Shown: positions 51,199 through 60,638, counted from the first letter of the stretch. The stretch is DNA of 64,000 nt from Bacteroidota bacterium (GCA_023151185.1 JAKLJL010000009.1:1-64000); one strand, 5' to 3'. Translations and numbers: made by a program. The notes: generated by a model not told the origin, from the sequence alone.

Positions 51199-52381
51199 GG
51201 GTTGTTCCGTTTGACAGGTGGAAATAATAATAATCTAAAAAGTGACTCAGGCTGACGAGGTCTTCCTTCCGGCAGGAGGTACTGTTCAGAAGAGTTGTGA
51301 CCAGCAGAATACCGGCTGAAAGGCGGTTTTCTTCCAGCCCGGATCTTGAGGCCAGAGTCTGAATAAAGGCGGTATCCAGTTGCCCGGTCTGCAGGTTGTA
51401 CTGTTCCCGGATGGTCATGAGCCAGTACCGGATCCGTTTTTTTGCAATCCGGCTGTGCTGACTGTCCAATTGATACAATCCGACAAGAACATCAATAAAC
51501 TTCAGGGAAGAATTTTCAGGTTTGGGGATGACCGGCACGGGCCGTTGAATCCGACGGAAATTGACGAGAAGAAAAAGGCCGGTTCCAAACCAGAACAGAA
51601 GCCATCCCTGGCGGATACCCGGTTGATTCATCAGGTAATTCACCAGACCCTGATTTTTAAACCGGCCGGATTTAAATGCTTCGTCCCACAGAACTTTTCC
51701 CTGAGGCAGTTCACTCAGAATGGTTGCCTGAAGGTGATTATTTCCGGGTTTTAGCAGTTCAATGTTGGTAAAAAGCCAGGGTGCCGAACCAAGAATAAAT
51801 TTACCGTTTCCCCAGTTCACTGAAAGAACCACCGGTTTCCCGAACCGGTCAGTGACCAGTGTGTCAGCCCAGGCAGTTGAATCGGCACTGAAAAACCGTT
51901 CGGCTGAGAGATAAACCGGAAAAAATGAAAACCTGGCCGAATCCGGATTGGTGCCGGAAAGGTGAAGGCGGCTTTCCGGGAACACATGTGGTCTGCCGTC
52001 CAGATCAAGACCAAGGCTGTCAAGCACCGATTCTCGTATCTCTTCTGCAAAAATCAGGGCATATCCACCGGCAGAGACGAATCTGAAAAGGCCTTTTTCC
52101 TCGAAAGGTGAAGGTGAAAAGCTTTTGTTGATAATCAGGACTGACTGGTAAGGGTAAGTCTCTTCGATCCTGAACGCCGGATGCTGGTTCCGGGTTTCAG
52201 GAGAGCTTTCAGGGAACAATGCCGGGAGTTGTTGCCACAGAACTGAACTGCCCAGCGGATTTTTATCAAACCGGGAGTAGGTTTCCTCCCAGTTAACCGG
52301 TTCGGGAATCAGAAACCCGACCACAAGGGCAAGGCCGATTAAGGTCAGGAAAAGCAGGGTCATAGGGAAGGGAATTTTCAT
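51167..52381 (-). CDS. DUF4350-domain membrane protein
   Basis: A 404-residue protein. It has one helix at the N-terminus (about residues 6-22, LLFLTLIGLALVVGFLI), a periplasmic-looking DUF4350 domain (RFDKNPLGSSVLWQQLPALF; LFRFVSAGGYALIFAEEI; LGSAPWLFTNIELLKPGNNH), and a second helix (about 262-282, LLFWFGTGLFLLVNF), with a cytoplasmic tail of ~120 residues. DUF4350 is found almost exclusively beside MoxR/DUF58 genes. It starts 4 bases before the end of DUF4129 (ATGA overlap). Confidence 0.88.
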   Translation of the reverse strand: MKIPFPMTLLFLTLIGLALVVGFLIPEPVNWEETYSRFDKNPLGSSVLWQQLPALFPESSPETRNQHPAFRIEETYPYQSVLIINKSFSPSPFEEKGLFRFVSAGGYALIFAEEIRESVLDSLGLDLDGRPHVFPESRLHLSGTNPDSARFSFFPVYLSAERFFSADSTAWADTLVTDRFGKPVVLSVNWGNGKFILGSAPWLFTNIELLKPGNNHLQATILSELPQGKVLWDEAFKSGRFKNQGLVNYLMNQPGIRQGWLLFWFGTGLFLLVNFRRIQRPVPVIPKPENSSLKFIDVLVGLYQLDSQHSRIAKKRIRYWLMTIREQYNLQTGQLDTAFIQTLASRSGLEENRLSAGILLVTTLLNSTSCRKEDLVSLSHFLDYYYFHLSNGTTHGKPGKTTQS

Positions 52382-53172
52382 CGCCTTTTTCCTTCCCCGG
52401 TAACTGCCGTTGCCATTACTTTAATTTGTTCATTCAGCCTGGCGGCTTCTTCCCGGCCGGTTGGTTTTTCTGACCAGGTCATTTTATCTGTTTGGGAACA
52501 GATTGACCTGAATTCCTCCAGGAAGGCAGTCCGGCTGAGGTCCCTGACGTAATCCAGATTGGTTTTATCAGGAGACCAGACAATTATTTTTTCCCGGTCG
52601 AGGAGTTTCAGCAGGTTTAAAAAACGAAACCGGATCATTTCCCGCCAGGCGCCGGCCTGTTCTGCCTGACCTGCAAGATCCTCAAGGCTGACTTCCCTCC
52701 GGATCAGATCTTCATCGGTTTCGTAGATACGGGGTGAGTTTTCCCGCCGGCTGAACAAAAGAGGTCCGGCATCAATCCGCATCAGTTTAAGCATAGCCCA
52801 TACCAGAAGCCCTGCTGCAAGGACAAGAATCAGGTAGGTTGCAGGTTTCGAGCCGAGAACCGGCTGCAGGATATTCTTCCGGATCCAGGAAAAGAAGAGA
52901 TCCAGAATGGAGGGTTCTTTATCCGGGTTGCGTTGGTACTGGTAGTCTGCCAGGGTTCTGAGGCTATCGAGGGTGGCCGGGTGAAAAGACCTGGTTACGA
53001 ATACCAGGCTGTCTTCCTCTTCTTCTTCGTCATCAAAATCAAGAGAGTCCGTGATTCCAGAATCTGCCCTCTCAATAGTCCCGGTCGAACCTGTATCCTG
53101 CGGAATGGCCTGATACGGGTTCTGGGTTTGTGCTGAACCAAAAAGAAAAAGAAAAAGAACTGCCTGTATCAA
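52378..53172 (-). CDS. DUF4129-domain protein
   Basis: A 264-residue protein with an N-terminal signal-like helix, an acidic stretch DFDDEEEEEDS (about 46-56), a transmembrane helix (about 111-128, YLILVLAAGLLVWAML) and a C-terminal DUF4129 domain (AGAWREMIRFRFLNLLKLLD, then DREKIIVW and REEAARLNEQI). DUF4129 is a common partner of MoxR/DUF58/DUF4350 clusters and of transglutaminase-like proteins. Its role is unknown. It lies 4 bases behind the membrane-protein gene. Confidence 0.83.
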   Translation of the reverse strand: MIQAVLFLFLFGSAQTQNPYQAIPQDTGSTGTIERADSGITDSLDFDDEEEEEDSLVFVTRSFHPATLDSLRTLADYQYQRNPDKEPSILDLFFSWIRKNILQPVLGSKPATYLILVLAAGLLVWAMLKLMRIDAGPLLFSRRENSPRIYETDEDLIRREVSLEDLAGQAEQAGAWREMIRFRFLNLLKLLDREKIIVWSPDKTNLDYVRDLSRTAFLEEFRSICSQTDKMTWSEKPTGREEAARLNEQIKVMATAVTGEGKRR

Positions 53173-53176
53173 AGGA

Positions 53177-54037
53177 TCATCCGTTCGATTCCGGGTCGCT
53201 GATGGCTGCTATTTTTTCCTGAAGACCAGTGGCTTCCTGCTCTTCCTGCAAAGAGTAGGCATGGACAGTAAGTCCAATTATGGTAATGACATAAGTCAGG
53301 GTTAGCAGCGGGTTAAAAAACATCGAAACATAAAGAATCAATTTTGGGAAATCAGTCCCAATCGCCCCGGTTTGAATCTGGGTTATTCCCTGAACCATTG
53401 TTAGAATGACCACGGGAATTCCTGCAACAAATCCGATCAGGGCTGAAAGCAGGTAAAGCACCAGAATGAGCCCAAAAGTAGTCCACCATTTCCCTTTGGT
53501 GTAATCCCAGGACTTTTCAATTGACTTCCAGATACTCCCGTCCCCGATTGCAGCCAACGGGGCACCAATTACGATTCTGATACCAAAAAACAGTCCGGGA
53601 ATGATTAACAGAAATAACCCGCTGATGAAAATCAGAAGGGAAAGGAACCAGATTCCGGCAAACGGAAGCAGTTTTGTTTTTCCTTCATCCCAGATTTCCC
53701 TGACAGATATTTCTGCTGATTGTTTCTGTTCATATACTTTAACGGCTGCCATGGCCAGAGCCCACATAAGAAATACCCCGGGAAGGGTCAGTAAGCTGGA
53801 AAGAAGTGTGGCTTTTACTGTGCCTGCAATATTTTCGGGATTTCCCAACAGAATTGGATCTAACATGGAGAGGACAAAAAAGGTATGGATTACCGAGCCG
53901 ATCAGCAAAACAGGGAAGGCTATGGCAAACTGTGACAGCATCAGCGGTTTGAATAAATGCCGGATCAGGGATAAAGTTGTGTTCAGGGTTTCACTGAAGT
54001 TTCTGACTTTTTTCAGTTCAATTTCCTGCGGAATCAT
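53177..54037 (-). CDS. Polytopic membrane protein of the MoxR cluster
   Basis: A 286-residue protein with about six hydrophobic segments, for example LPGVFLMWALAMAAVKVYE, FLSLLIFISGLFLLIIPGLF and TFGLILVLYLLSALIGFVA. It recalls DUF975/DUF4013-type or glycerophosphodiester-phosphodiesterase membrane domains (SWDYTKGKWWTTFGLI is the pattern seen there). No enzymatic motif is visible. AAGGAG five bases before ATG 54037 decides the start over an upstream ATG at 54091. It overlaps the SpoIIM-like gene by 20 bases. Confidence 0.75.
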   Translation of the reverse strand: MIPQEIELKKVRNFSETLNTTLSLIRHLFKPLMLSQFAIAFPVLLIGSVIHTFFVLSMLDPILLGNPENIAGTVKATLLSSLLTLPGVFLMWALAMAAVKVYEQKQSAEISVREIWDEGKTKLLPFAGIWFLSLLIFISGLFLLIIPGLFFGIRIVIGAPLAAIGDGSIWKSIEKSWDYTKGKWWTTFGLILVLYLLSALIGFVAGIPVVILTMVQGITQIQTGAIGTDFPKLILYVSMFFNPLLTLTYVITIIGLTVHAYSLQEEQEATGLQEKIAAISDPESNG

Positions 54038-54992
54038 GTGATCTCCTTGTGTTGATAAACCATGGATAAAGGACAAAATAACCCAATACAAAACAGCCGG
54101 TCAGGACCATTACCGATACAGAAAGCCAAAGTCCTGCTCCCGAAAACCGGGTTAGGGCAGATTCCAGCGCTGCAGCCAGAATGATCAGCGGGAAAACCCC
54201 AATGGTCAGCTTCAGGCCATTTTTAACGCCGGTTCTAAAAGAGTAACCTCTGGGAAAGGTTCCCGGAAAAAGAAGGCTCCGGCCGATCTGAAGTCCGGCT
54301 GCCCCGGCAAGTATAATACAGGATATTTCAAGGGTTCCATGAATCCAGATTCCTGCCATCCCCTCAAAATTCACTTTCTGATTCAGAAAAACGGAGAGGA
54401 AAGCCCCGATCATGATCCCATTGCTGATCAGGTAATAAACCGTCCCGATACCGGCGATCACGCCGGATACAAAGACCAGAACCGAAACAAACAGATTGTT
54501 GAAGGCAATGGAAAGGAACATCGGCAGAACCGGGTTGCTGTCATAAACTGCAAGAGGAGTTCCGTTATTGATGTTATCAAGGGTCATCCGGATGTAGGAT
54601 TCACCGAGAATCTGAGTCGGAAAATCGGAGTCAAACAGCCCGGAAAAAAGTCCGATCGCAACTGAAATGAGCATCAGAATAAAGGCAAGAATTCCCTCTG
54701 TACGGAATGAGACCATCAGCAGAGGCAATTCTGTTGTCCAGAAATTCAGGAGGCGTGATCCCGGTTCCTTTTTATTCCGGTAAATGAGGGCATATAATTT
54801 TACGGCCAGACTGTTCAGGTAAATGGTGGTTTTACTTTTCGGGAAAAAAGTCTGGGCATAGGCGAGATCATCAGACAGCAGCATATAATTTTCTGCAAGG
54901 AAATCAGGGTCGGCGGCTGCCGGGCGTGTTAAAACCTGTTCAAGTGATTTCCATCGGGTATGATTCTGGCGAATAAAACTGACTTCCGTCAT
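54018..54992 (-). CDS. SpoIIM-superfamily (DUF95) membrane protein
   Basis: A 324-residue protein with about six transmembrane segments and the stage-II-sporulation-protein-M pattern: an N-terminal cytoplasmic RQNHTRWKSLEQVLTRP, then FAFILM-like helices with AIGLFSGLFDSDFPTQILGE, LFVSVLVFVSGVIAGIG and GIWIHGTLEISCIILAGAAG (conserved HG in the membrane). Though named for sporulation, the family is widespread in non-spore-formers next to RDD and MoxR/DUF58 genes. It begins the cluster; no clear promoter was found upstream (54993-55083). Confidence 0.88.
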   Translation of the reverse strand: MTEVSFIRQNHTRWKSLEQVLTRPAAADPDFLAENYMLLSDDLAYAQTFFPKSKTTIYLNSLAVKLYALIYRNKKEPGSRLLNFWTTELPLLMVSFRTEGILAFILMLISVAIGLFSGLFDSDFPTQILGESYIRMTLDNINNGTPLAVYDSNPVLPMFLSIAFNNLFVSVLVFVSGVIAGIGTVYYLISNGIMIGAFLSVFLNQKVNFEGMAGIWIHGTLEISCIILAGAAGLQIGRSLLFPGTFPRGYSFRTGVKNGLKLTIGVFPLIILAAALESALTRFSGAGLWLSVSVMVLTGCFVLGYFVLYPWFINTRRSHDSAGN

Positions 54993-55083
54993 GGATCCTA
55001 AATGATTAATTTATATCAATATAAGGAATCGCCGGATGGAAGTCAGCAAAGATCACGGATGAAGGATTAGAATTTTCCTAAAA

Positions 55084-55245
55084 TCAGGAGTGACCGCCGA
55101 TAACGATTTTCATGACCTTCAGGTTCAGGACAAAAAACCGGATAATCTGCCAGGGCCAGAATACCCGGAAGAATTTGTTGAGCCCGGTCGGTACCGGTGG
55201 GTAATCTTCTTCTTTATACCCTTTTGGAATCGGTTTATCAATCAT
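55084..55245 (-). CDS. Microprotein (53 residues) behind the SQR gene
   Basis: A small open frame that starts MIDKPIPKGYKEEDYPPVPT, continues GLNKFFRVFWPWQIIRFFVL and ends NLKVMKIVIGGHS. The ribosome binding site GGAG lies 7 bases before the ATG. The C-terminal two thirds are hydrophobic and aromatic, so the protein probably associates with the membrane, perhaps as an amphipathic or re-entrant helix. It follows the sulfide:quinone oxidoreductase gene by 18 bases on the same strand, so it would be made with it. I do not recognise a family. The balance of aromatic and basic residues, start signal and position argue that it is a real gene. Confidence 0.7.
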   Translation of the reverse strand: MIDKPIPKGYKEEDYPPVPTGLNKFFRVFWPWQIIRFFVLNLKVMKIVIGGHS

Positions 55246-55263
55246 ACCAGTTCTCCGTAAAAT

Positions 55264-56721
55264 TTATTCAGGGATCAAGGACCAGCCGGGAAGCCCTTTG
55301 GCCTTGTAAATAAACATGTAGTGCATGAACAGTTTCATCCAGTGGCCGGCAAGCCCGGGTTCTCCAACCGTGTAATTCAGGTCGCGTCCCCATTGGGGGT
55401 ATTTTTCAAAATCGGGTACGATCGGGAATACAGTCATGGTGGCTGCCATTCCCTTTGTAACCCCATACCCCGAGGAAACGATGCAGGCAGCACCCATCCG
55501 GCCCATCGATGCCCGGTGATTCAGACTCAGTTTCCCGGCCTTGACGGTATCAACAATATTCATGGCAACGACTTTCCCCTGAACCCCGGATGGCATTCCG
55601 GTTCTGGGAGGCGTCGGGTAAATGGGGTTGCCATTTTTACTGAGGGTCGGTTTGGAAATGGGGTGTGGCGGAGCGAATGCGATTCCGGATGCAAAAACAT
55701 TCGGATAAAGGGCACTTTGGTAGGTGGAAGGCCAGTCTTTAACCGACCAGCTTTCAAAAGGTTTCTGGGTATAATCGGCATCCACCTTCATGAGCCCGTT
55801 GGGAGCAAAAACAGTAGAAGAAATGTCGTCTCCGGCCTTATTAACGGCTTTCAGTCCAACACCGGCGAAGGCCGGAATCAGCATGGCAAAATCAAATTCA
55901 ATTTCCCGGATTTCACCATCCAGGTTTTCGTAAATTGCCTTTCCCGGTTCTACTTTTTTAATACCGGCCCGTTTAATCCATTTAATACCGTATTCTGCCA
56001 GAATGGATTCGGTAAAAATCTTGGTTGAGGTGACGTATCCGCCTTTTTTAATGAAGGCACCGCCCATTCCGAAATCCCCGAGTTCATATTCGTTGGTAAT
56101 CCAGGTAATTTCTGCCAGATGACCGAGTTTTCTCTGGTTGATTTCGAAGGCGACGTTCAGAATATATTCAAATGCAGCACCCTGGCAGGTTGCAGTTGGG
56201 TGACCGGTGCCAATCAGAAAGCGTTGTTTTTCACCTTTTTCCATTTTTGCCAGAGAAACTTTCAGTGCTTCCCAGCTTTTGGATGCATGTGAGTAGGTGC
56301 AGACCGAGTTCGAATTCAGCTCAGGACCAAGTCCTTCGGTTGCTGCGAAATTCAGTTTGGGGCCGGTTGCATTGACCAGAAAATCGTAATCTACCCGTTC
56401 GGTCTGGCCTTTTTTATCTTCTGTCATGTACTCAATTTCAACAAATGGCCGGTCAGAGTCTGGCGATCCTTCCGGATGAAGTACCCGGGCAGCGGCCTGT
56501 TTGAAAATGATTCCCTTTTTATCATAAACCGGTTTCAGCGGGAAAATCACCTGTTCAGGTTTCATCTGCCCGATGCCAACCCAGATGTTCGAGGGTATCC
56601 ATTGGTAATTGGCCGCCGGACTGATCACCACCACTTCATGGTTTTTTCCCAGCTTCTTTTTTAAAATCATTGAGGCCGTATGACCGGAAATTCCTGCGCC
56701 GAGAACGACAATTTTCGCCAT
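55264..56721 (-). CDS. sqr: Sulfide:quinone oxidoreductase-like flavoprotein
   Basis: A 485-residue NAD(P)/FAD-fold oxidoreductase of the SQR/NDH-2 family: FAD motif KIVVLGAGISGHTASMILKK (residues 3-22), a long middle part with a cysteine in GTGHPTATCQGAAFE, ASGIAFAPPHPISKPTLSKN, and a second cysteine in GRMGAACIVSSGYG. The C-terminal FMHYMFIYKAKGLPGW is the amphipathic membrane anchor of SQR. It would oxidise sulfide and pass electrons to the quinone pool. The two conserved cysteines fit SQR rather than NADH dehydrogenase; the SQR type is not decided. AAGGA five bases before ATG 56721 sets the start; the open frame extends further upstream, through the terminator of the OPT gene. Confidence 0.85.
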   Translation of the reverse strand: MAKIVVLGAGISGHTASMILKKKLGKNHEVVVISPAANYQWIPSNIWVGIGQMKPEQVIFPLKPVYDKKGIIFKQAAARVLHPEGSPDSDRPFVEIEYMTEDKKGQTERVDYDFLVNATGPKLNFAATEGLGPELNSNSVCTYSHASKSWEALKVSLAKMEKGEKQRFLIGTGHPTATCQGAAFEYILNVAFEINQRKLGHLAEITWITNEYELGDFGMGGAFIKKGGYVTSTKIFTESILAEYGIKWIKRAGIKKVEPGKAIYENLDGEIREIEFDFAMLIPAFAGVGLKAVNKAGDDISSTVFAPNGLMKVDADYTQKPFESWSVKDWPSTYQSALYPNVFASGIAFAPPHPISKPTLSKNGNPIYPTPPRTGMPSGVQGKVVAMNIVDTVKAGKLSLNHRASMGRMGAACIVSSGYGVTKGMAATMTVFPIVPDFEKYPQWGRDLNYTVGEPGLAGHWMKLFMHYMFIYKAKGLPGWSLIPE

Positions 56722-56802
56722 GTGATCCTTCCTGATTGACTGACTGTTGGTGACTGCGATTCCGGATAGAGAGTAAAGGCGGAAAAAAGTGTCAGGCAGG
56801 AC

Positions 56803-56841
56803 AAAAAAAAAGCCGGAACCTGCTTCCAGAATTCCGGCTTT
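56803..56841 (-). terminator. Rho-independent terminator of the OPT transporter gene
   Basis: AAAGCCGGAA (56809-56818) and TTCCGGCTTT (56832-56841) form a 10-bp stem over a 13-base loop, followed on the minus strand by a run of T (56803-56810 read as A on plus). It lies 20 bases behind the OPT stop and ahead of sqr. Confidence 0.9.
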
Positions 56842-56860
56842 AAAGACAATGGAGACCGGG

Positions 56861-59032
56861 TCAGGCCTTGATCTGCTTTTTCCCGACGGCAACTTTATAT
56901 AAATAGTAGCCCATGCAGGCGAAACAGACCAGCGAAATCAGATCACCTGCGTAACCAAGGCTTTCACCCAGCCCGATTTTGTGGCCGAAGGCAAGAAAAT
57001 CAGCCAATGTCTGGTCATCAAACGGTGAAATATCTTTGGTTCTGAGGATGGCGATCAGAATTCCGGTCAGGGCACCACCGGCAATCAGTCCGGATGACAG
57101 CAGAGTTCCTTCACCGACTTCTGACTCCTCCTTCCCGCCACGGGCCTTGTCCACGAAATACTTAATGAGTCCGCCGACAAAGATGGGAGCCGTCGTTGAC
57201 AGGGGCAGGTAGGACCCGACAGCAAACGGAAGCGAGGGAACTCCCATCAGTTCGACAACCAGTGCAATCATCATCCCCAGAATTATAAGTCCCCAGGGCA
57301 GTTCCTGATTCAGCATCCCTTTGATAATGGTTGCCATCAGAGTAGCCTGCGGGGCAGCAAGATCGGGCGATCCGATACCCGGCGTTACCTTCCAGGCGAT
57401 TTCCCGGGTGGTTTTATCTACAAGGAAAATGCCTTCGCTGACTGGACCCGTGGCCCGGGTGTTGTGGTAAACCAGGTATTCCTTTCCGTCGGGTCCTTCT
57501 TCGACTGAATTCAGGGTTTGGGTGATGGTGATTCCGTCGAAACGGACAGGTTCAGTAGTCGTAAAGGAATTATTCAGCAGCAGCATGGTAAAACCGATGA
57601 CCGTAACCGAAGCGAGGACACCGATAAGCAGACCAACCTGCTGAAGATAAGGTGTTGCGCCTACAATGTATCCGGTTTTCAGGTCCTGTGAAGTTGCCCC
57701 GGCATTGGCGGCTGCAATACAGACGATTGAGCCGACGACCAGGGCAATCGGCTGGTAAATATCTCCGGTCCAGCCGATCCCGACAAATACCAGGCAGGTG
57801 CCCATCAGGGTGGCGATAGTCATTCCGGATATCGGGTTCGAGGAGGATCCGATCAGTCCTACAATTCTCGACGATACCGTGACGAAGAAAAATCCGAAGA
57901 CCACGATCAGAATTCCGCTCAGGAAATTTACCGGAATGTTCGGCATAACGGCCATGAAACCGACCAGAACAACGGCACCAATGACTGTCCAGATAATCGG
58001 GATGTCTTTTTCGGTTCTTGACTTTTCCGTCGCCTGTCCGCCGTTCTTTCTCGATGCCAGAATATCACGGGCACTGTCACGGAACGAAGAGTAAATTGTC
58101 GGGATGGTTTTAATCAGGGTGATGATCCCGGCAAAAGCAACAGCTCCGGCGCCGATATATCTGACGTACCCGGACCTGATTTCCCCGAAGGACATGTCAT
58201 GGATGAGTTTATCTCCGATTCCCGGTTTGACGACAGTCTGGAGGGCATCACCGAACATGGTGATCAGCGGAACCAGAGCAAAGGCAGAAAGAACACCGCC
58301 GGCAACCATGATTCCGGCAATCCGGGGGCCGATAATGTACCCAACTCCCATCAGTTCGGGTGTAATTTCCATATTGGCCTGCAGATTCGGATAGGTTCCA
58401 CGGCGATCAGTTGACCAGGTCGGAGTATCCTTCCACAGTCCGAAAATGTTCATCAGCAGTTTGAAACCGAAACCAACACCCAGCCCAAGGAAGACCTTTT
58501 GGGCAAGTTCACCACCTTTTTCACCTGCAACCAGCACCTCACCACAGGCAGTTCCTTCGGGGTAGGGAAGTTTCCCGTGTTCTTTAACGATCAGATACCG
58601 CCGAAGGGGAATCATAAACAAAACCCCGAGCACACCGCCGGCCAGGGCCAGAACGAAAATCTGAAAATATTTGAAATACTCGATTCCGCCGGTCAGAAAC
58701 ATAAGGGCTGGGATGGTAAAGACCACACCGGCTGCTACCGACTCGCCGGCAGACCCGATGGTCTGGACGATGTTGTTTTCAAGAATGGTCGACTTACCGA
58801 TGCGTTTGAAAACTGATATGGCCAGAACGGCAATCGGGATGGAGGCTGAAACTGTAAGGCCGACTTTAAGCCCGAGATAAACAGTTGCAGCGCCAAACAG
58901 AATCCCGAAAAAGGCACCCAGAAGAACCGCCTTCAGGGTAAATTCAGGAATAAAATCGGATGCGGAAATATAGGGTTTGAAGTCTCCGGCAGGTTCAGTT
59001 CCCGCAGGTGCAGATTTCGGCTCACCGGCCAT
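56861..59032 (-). CDS. OPT-family oligopeptide transporter
   Basis: A 723-residue polytopic protein of the PF03169 family, proton-coupled importers of peptides or metal chelates. Seen: [20 protein letters not shown] near the N-terminus, the family signature [25 protein letters not shown]-like TGNP region, and several conserved segments ([36 protein letters not shown]). About 14-16 helices are expected. GGAG eight bases ahead supports ATG 59032; the frame remains open to 59104. The gene is preceded by a 121-base gap without a clear promoter. Confidence 0.93.
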   Translation of the reverse strand: MAGEPKSAPAGTEPAGDFKPYISASDFIPEFTLKAVLLGAFFGILFGAATVYLGLKVGLTVSASIPIAVLAISVFKRIGKSTILENNIVQTIGSAGESVAAGVVFTIPALMFLTGGIEYFKYFQIFVLALAGGVLGVLFMIPLRRYLIVKEHGKLPYPEGTACGEVLVAGEKGGELAQKVFLGLGVGFGFKLLMNIFGLWKDTPTWSTDRRGTYPNLQANMEITPELMGVGYIIGPRIAGIMVAGGVLSAFALVPLITMFGDALQTVVKPGIGDKLIHDMSFGEIRSGYVRYIGAGAVAFAGIITLIKTIPTIYSSFRDSARDILASRKNGGQATEKSRTEKDIPIIWTVIGAVVLVGFMAVMPNIPVNFLSGILIVVFGFFFVTVSSRIVGLIGSSSNPISGMTIATLMGTCLVFVGIGWTGDIYQPIALVVGSIVCIAAANAGATSQDLKTGYIVGATPYLQQVGLLIGVLASVTVIGFTMLLLNNSFTTTEPVRFDGITITQTLNSVEEGPDGKEYLVYHNTRATGPVSEGIFLVDKTTREIAWKVTPGIGSPDLAAPQATLMATIIKGMLNQELPWGLIILGMMIALVVELMGVPSLPFAVGSYLPLSTTAPIFVGGLIKYFVDKARGGKEESEVGEGTLLSSGLIAGGALTGILIAILRTKDISPFDDQTLADFLAFGHKIGLGESLGYAGDLISLVCFACMGYYLYKVAVGKKQIKA

Positions 59033-59153
59033 AACAGATCTCCTCAGTTTCAGTTGGATTGAAAAGCCGGGAAGATAAGAGGATTTCGCCAAAACGGAAA
59101 GCACCGGCCGCAGAAATCAGGACCGGGACAGGTAAATTGCGGATAAATCCGGC

Positions 59154-59843
59154 TCAGTTCGCCATTAAAAGGGAACGGACGAGGTCGGGCAGGTTCATAA
59201 CAAACATCCGGCCGGCCGGGAAAGCCCGCATAAATGTCAGGATCCCGAAAATCAGAAGATAGGTATACATGATTTTTTCGAGAACAGCCAGTCCAGACCG
59301 TCCGATCCGTGAACCTGCAAGTTTAAACAGCCAGAGGGATGGAACCGTCCCGAGTCCGAAGAGCAGAATCATCCCGTACTGCGCACCCGCACCCGGGCCC
59401 AGCGGAAGGGAGGCCAAGAGCATGTAAACCAGACCGCAGGGAAGAAGTCCGTTCATAACACCAAAGAGAAACGGACTTCGGGAAAGCTGACCAACGGGCA
59501 GAAATTTTCCTACCGGCAAGCTCCCGAATTTCCACTTCCCGGTCAGTTCGGAACCTGCGAGCCAGATCATGACCAATCCGGCTATTCCAATAAAGGAAAA
59601 TTGAAGCGTTGCGGTATCCGATTGTTTGGTTACCACCCAGGACAGCAGAATGACCAGCGATCCCACCACGGCATATCCGGCGGTTTTCCCGGCCTGATAC
59701 CACCAGTAGGCGGGTTTTTCGGGGTGATTTTTCCCCAGCAGCATGACAAATCCGCCACACATTCCCATGCAGTGAAAGGATCCCATCAGGGAAAGCACCA
59801 GCGGATGAAGGATCCACTCGGGAAAACCGGAAAAATCTGCCAT
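59154..59843 (-). CDS. UreH_2-type transmembrane protein
   Basis: A 229-residue protein with five to six hydrophobic segments and the signature SFHCMGMCGGFVMLLGK near residue 22, the Cys-rich metal-binding motif of UreH_2 (PF13386) membrane proteins. A second conserved motif, GLLPCGLVYMLLASLPL, lies in the second half. These proteins are linked to copper delivery and cytochrome-oxidase assembly (CcoH/SenC contexts) or are annotated as sulfite exporters. No cytochrome oxidase genes are beside it here. It starts 15 bases behind the PAP2 gene. Confidence 0.9.
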   Translation of the reverse strand: MADFSGFPEWILHPLVLSLMGSFHCMGMCGGFVMLLGKNHPEKPAYWWYQAGKTAGYAVVGSLVILLSWVVTKQSDTATLQFSFIGIAGLVMIWLAGSELTGKWKFGSLPVGKFLPVGQLSRSPFLFGVMNGLLPCGLVYMLLASLPLGPGAGAQYGMILLFGLGTVPSLWLFKLAGSRIGRSGLAVLEKIMYTYLLIFGILTFMRAFPAGRMFVMNLPDLVRSLLMAN

Positions 59844-59858
59844 TTCGGACTCCTGACT

Positions 59859-60638
59859 CTAAAACCGGACGACCAGCCTTAGACCGCCGGAAACAGGTAA
59901 AAGTGTCAGTTTGTCTTCTTTTCCGTATTCCGGATTCAGGGCGGCACGTGCCGAAGTAAATCCGATCCAGGCACCGGTGACCGTATCTGAAAACCAATGG
60001 CGGTCAGATGCGATCCGGGCCCAGGCTGTTGTACCGGCAAGCGAATACCAGAAAATTTTGCCGGGCAGACTGCAGTCTTCAGACAGGACGGTGGCAACGG
60101 TAAAGGCGGCCATCGTGTGACCGCTTGGGAAACTGAATCTGGAGTCATTGGTCCAGGAGGCGTGTCCCCAGTCGTAAGGTCCCTGTTCGAGGTAGGGTCT
60201 GCTTCGTCCGGCAACCATTTTCACCGACTGAACGGCAAGAACCGAATAGATCATGGCTTCACCCAGCGTTCTGCCGGTTTCCCTCAGTTGACTGTTGTCC
60301 AGAAACAGTCCGGCAGTGTAAAGGCCTGCTGTCAGGGCTAACGGGGTCAGTCCGTCACCAAATGCATTTCCCGTTTTTCTGAGAACTTCAGATGTTTCAG
60401 AGGTCCAGTTCAGAGATTCCCGTTTAAAGTACCGGTCAGCCGGCGTTGAGACAAGAAAGGCAGCAGGGGGGCCAAAGTAGGCATACCCGGGTTGATTCAG
60501 GGAGAAAAATGCGCCCAGATTTCCTGAAATCCTGCAAACGGACCGGTTGAAATCCTGTGTCATGGCGGTCAATGCGGTTTGTGCAGCCGACCTGGAGAAG
60601 GGGAGGGTTAAAAGCAGGGCGAAAAGGAGTCGGTTCAT
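59859..60638 (-). CDS. PAP2-family phosphatase
   Basis: A 259-residue exported phosphatase with a signal peptide (about 1-19, ending SAAQ) and the three PAP2 motifs: KMVAGRSRPY (KxxxxxxRP), SFPSGHTM (PSGH, about residue 169) and ASDRHWFSDTVTGAWIG (SRxxxxxHxxxD variant, with the catalytic His). Family members dephosphorylate phosphatidate, undecaprenyl pyrophosphate or lipid A. Unlike membrane-spanning PAP2 proteins it shows few hydrophobic helices, so a periplasmic or outer-membrane location fits. It is the first gene of a two-gene unit with the UreH_2 gene. Confidence 0.92.
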   Translation of the reverse strand: MNRLLFALLLTLPFSRSAAQTALTAMTQDFNRSVCRISGNLGAFFSLNQPGYAYFGPPAAFLVSTPADRYFKRESLNWTSETSEVLRKTGNAFGDGLTPLALTAGLYTAGLFLDNSQLRETGRTLGEAMIYSVLAVQSVKMVAGRSRPYLEQGPYDWGHASWTNDSRFSFPSGHTMAAFTVATVLSEDCSLPGKIFWYSLAGTTAWARIASDRHWFSDTVTGAWIGFTSARAALNPEYGKEDKLTLLPVSGGLRLVVRF

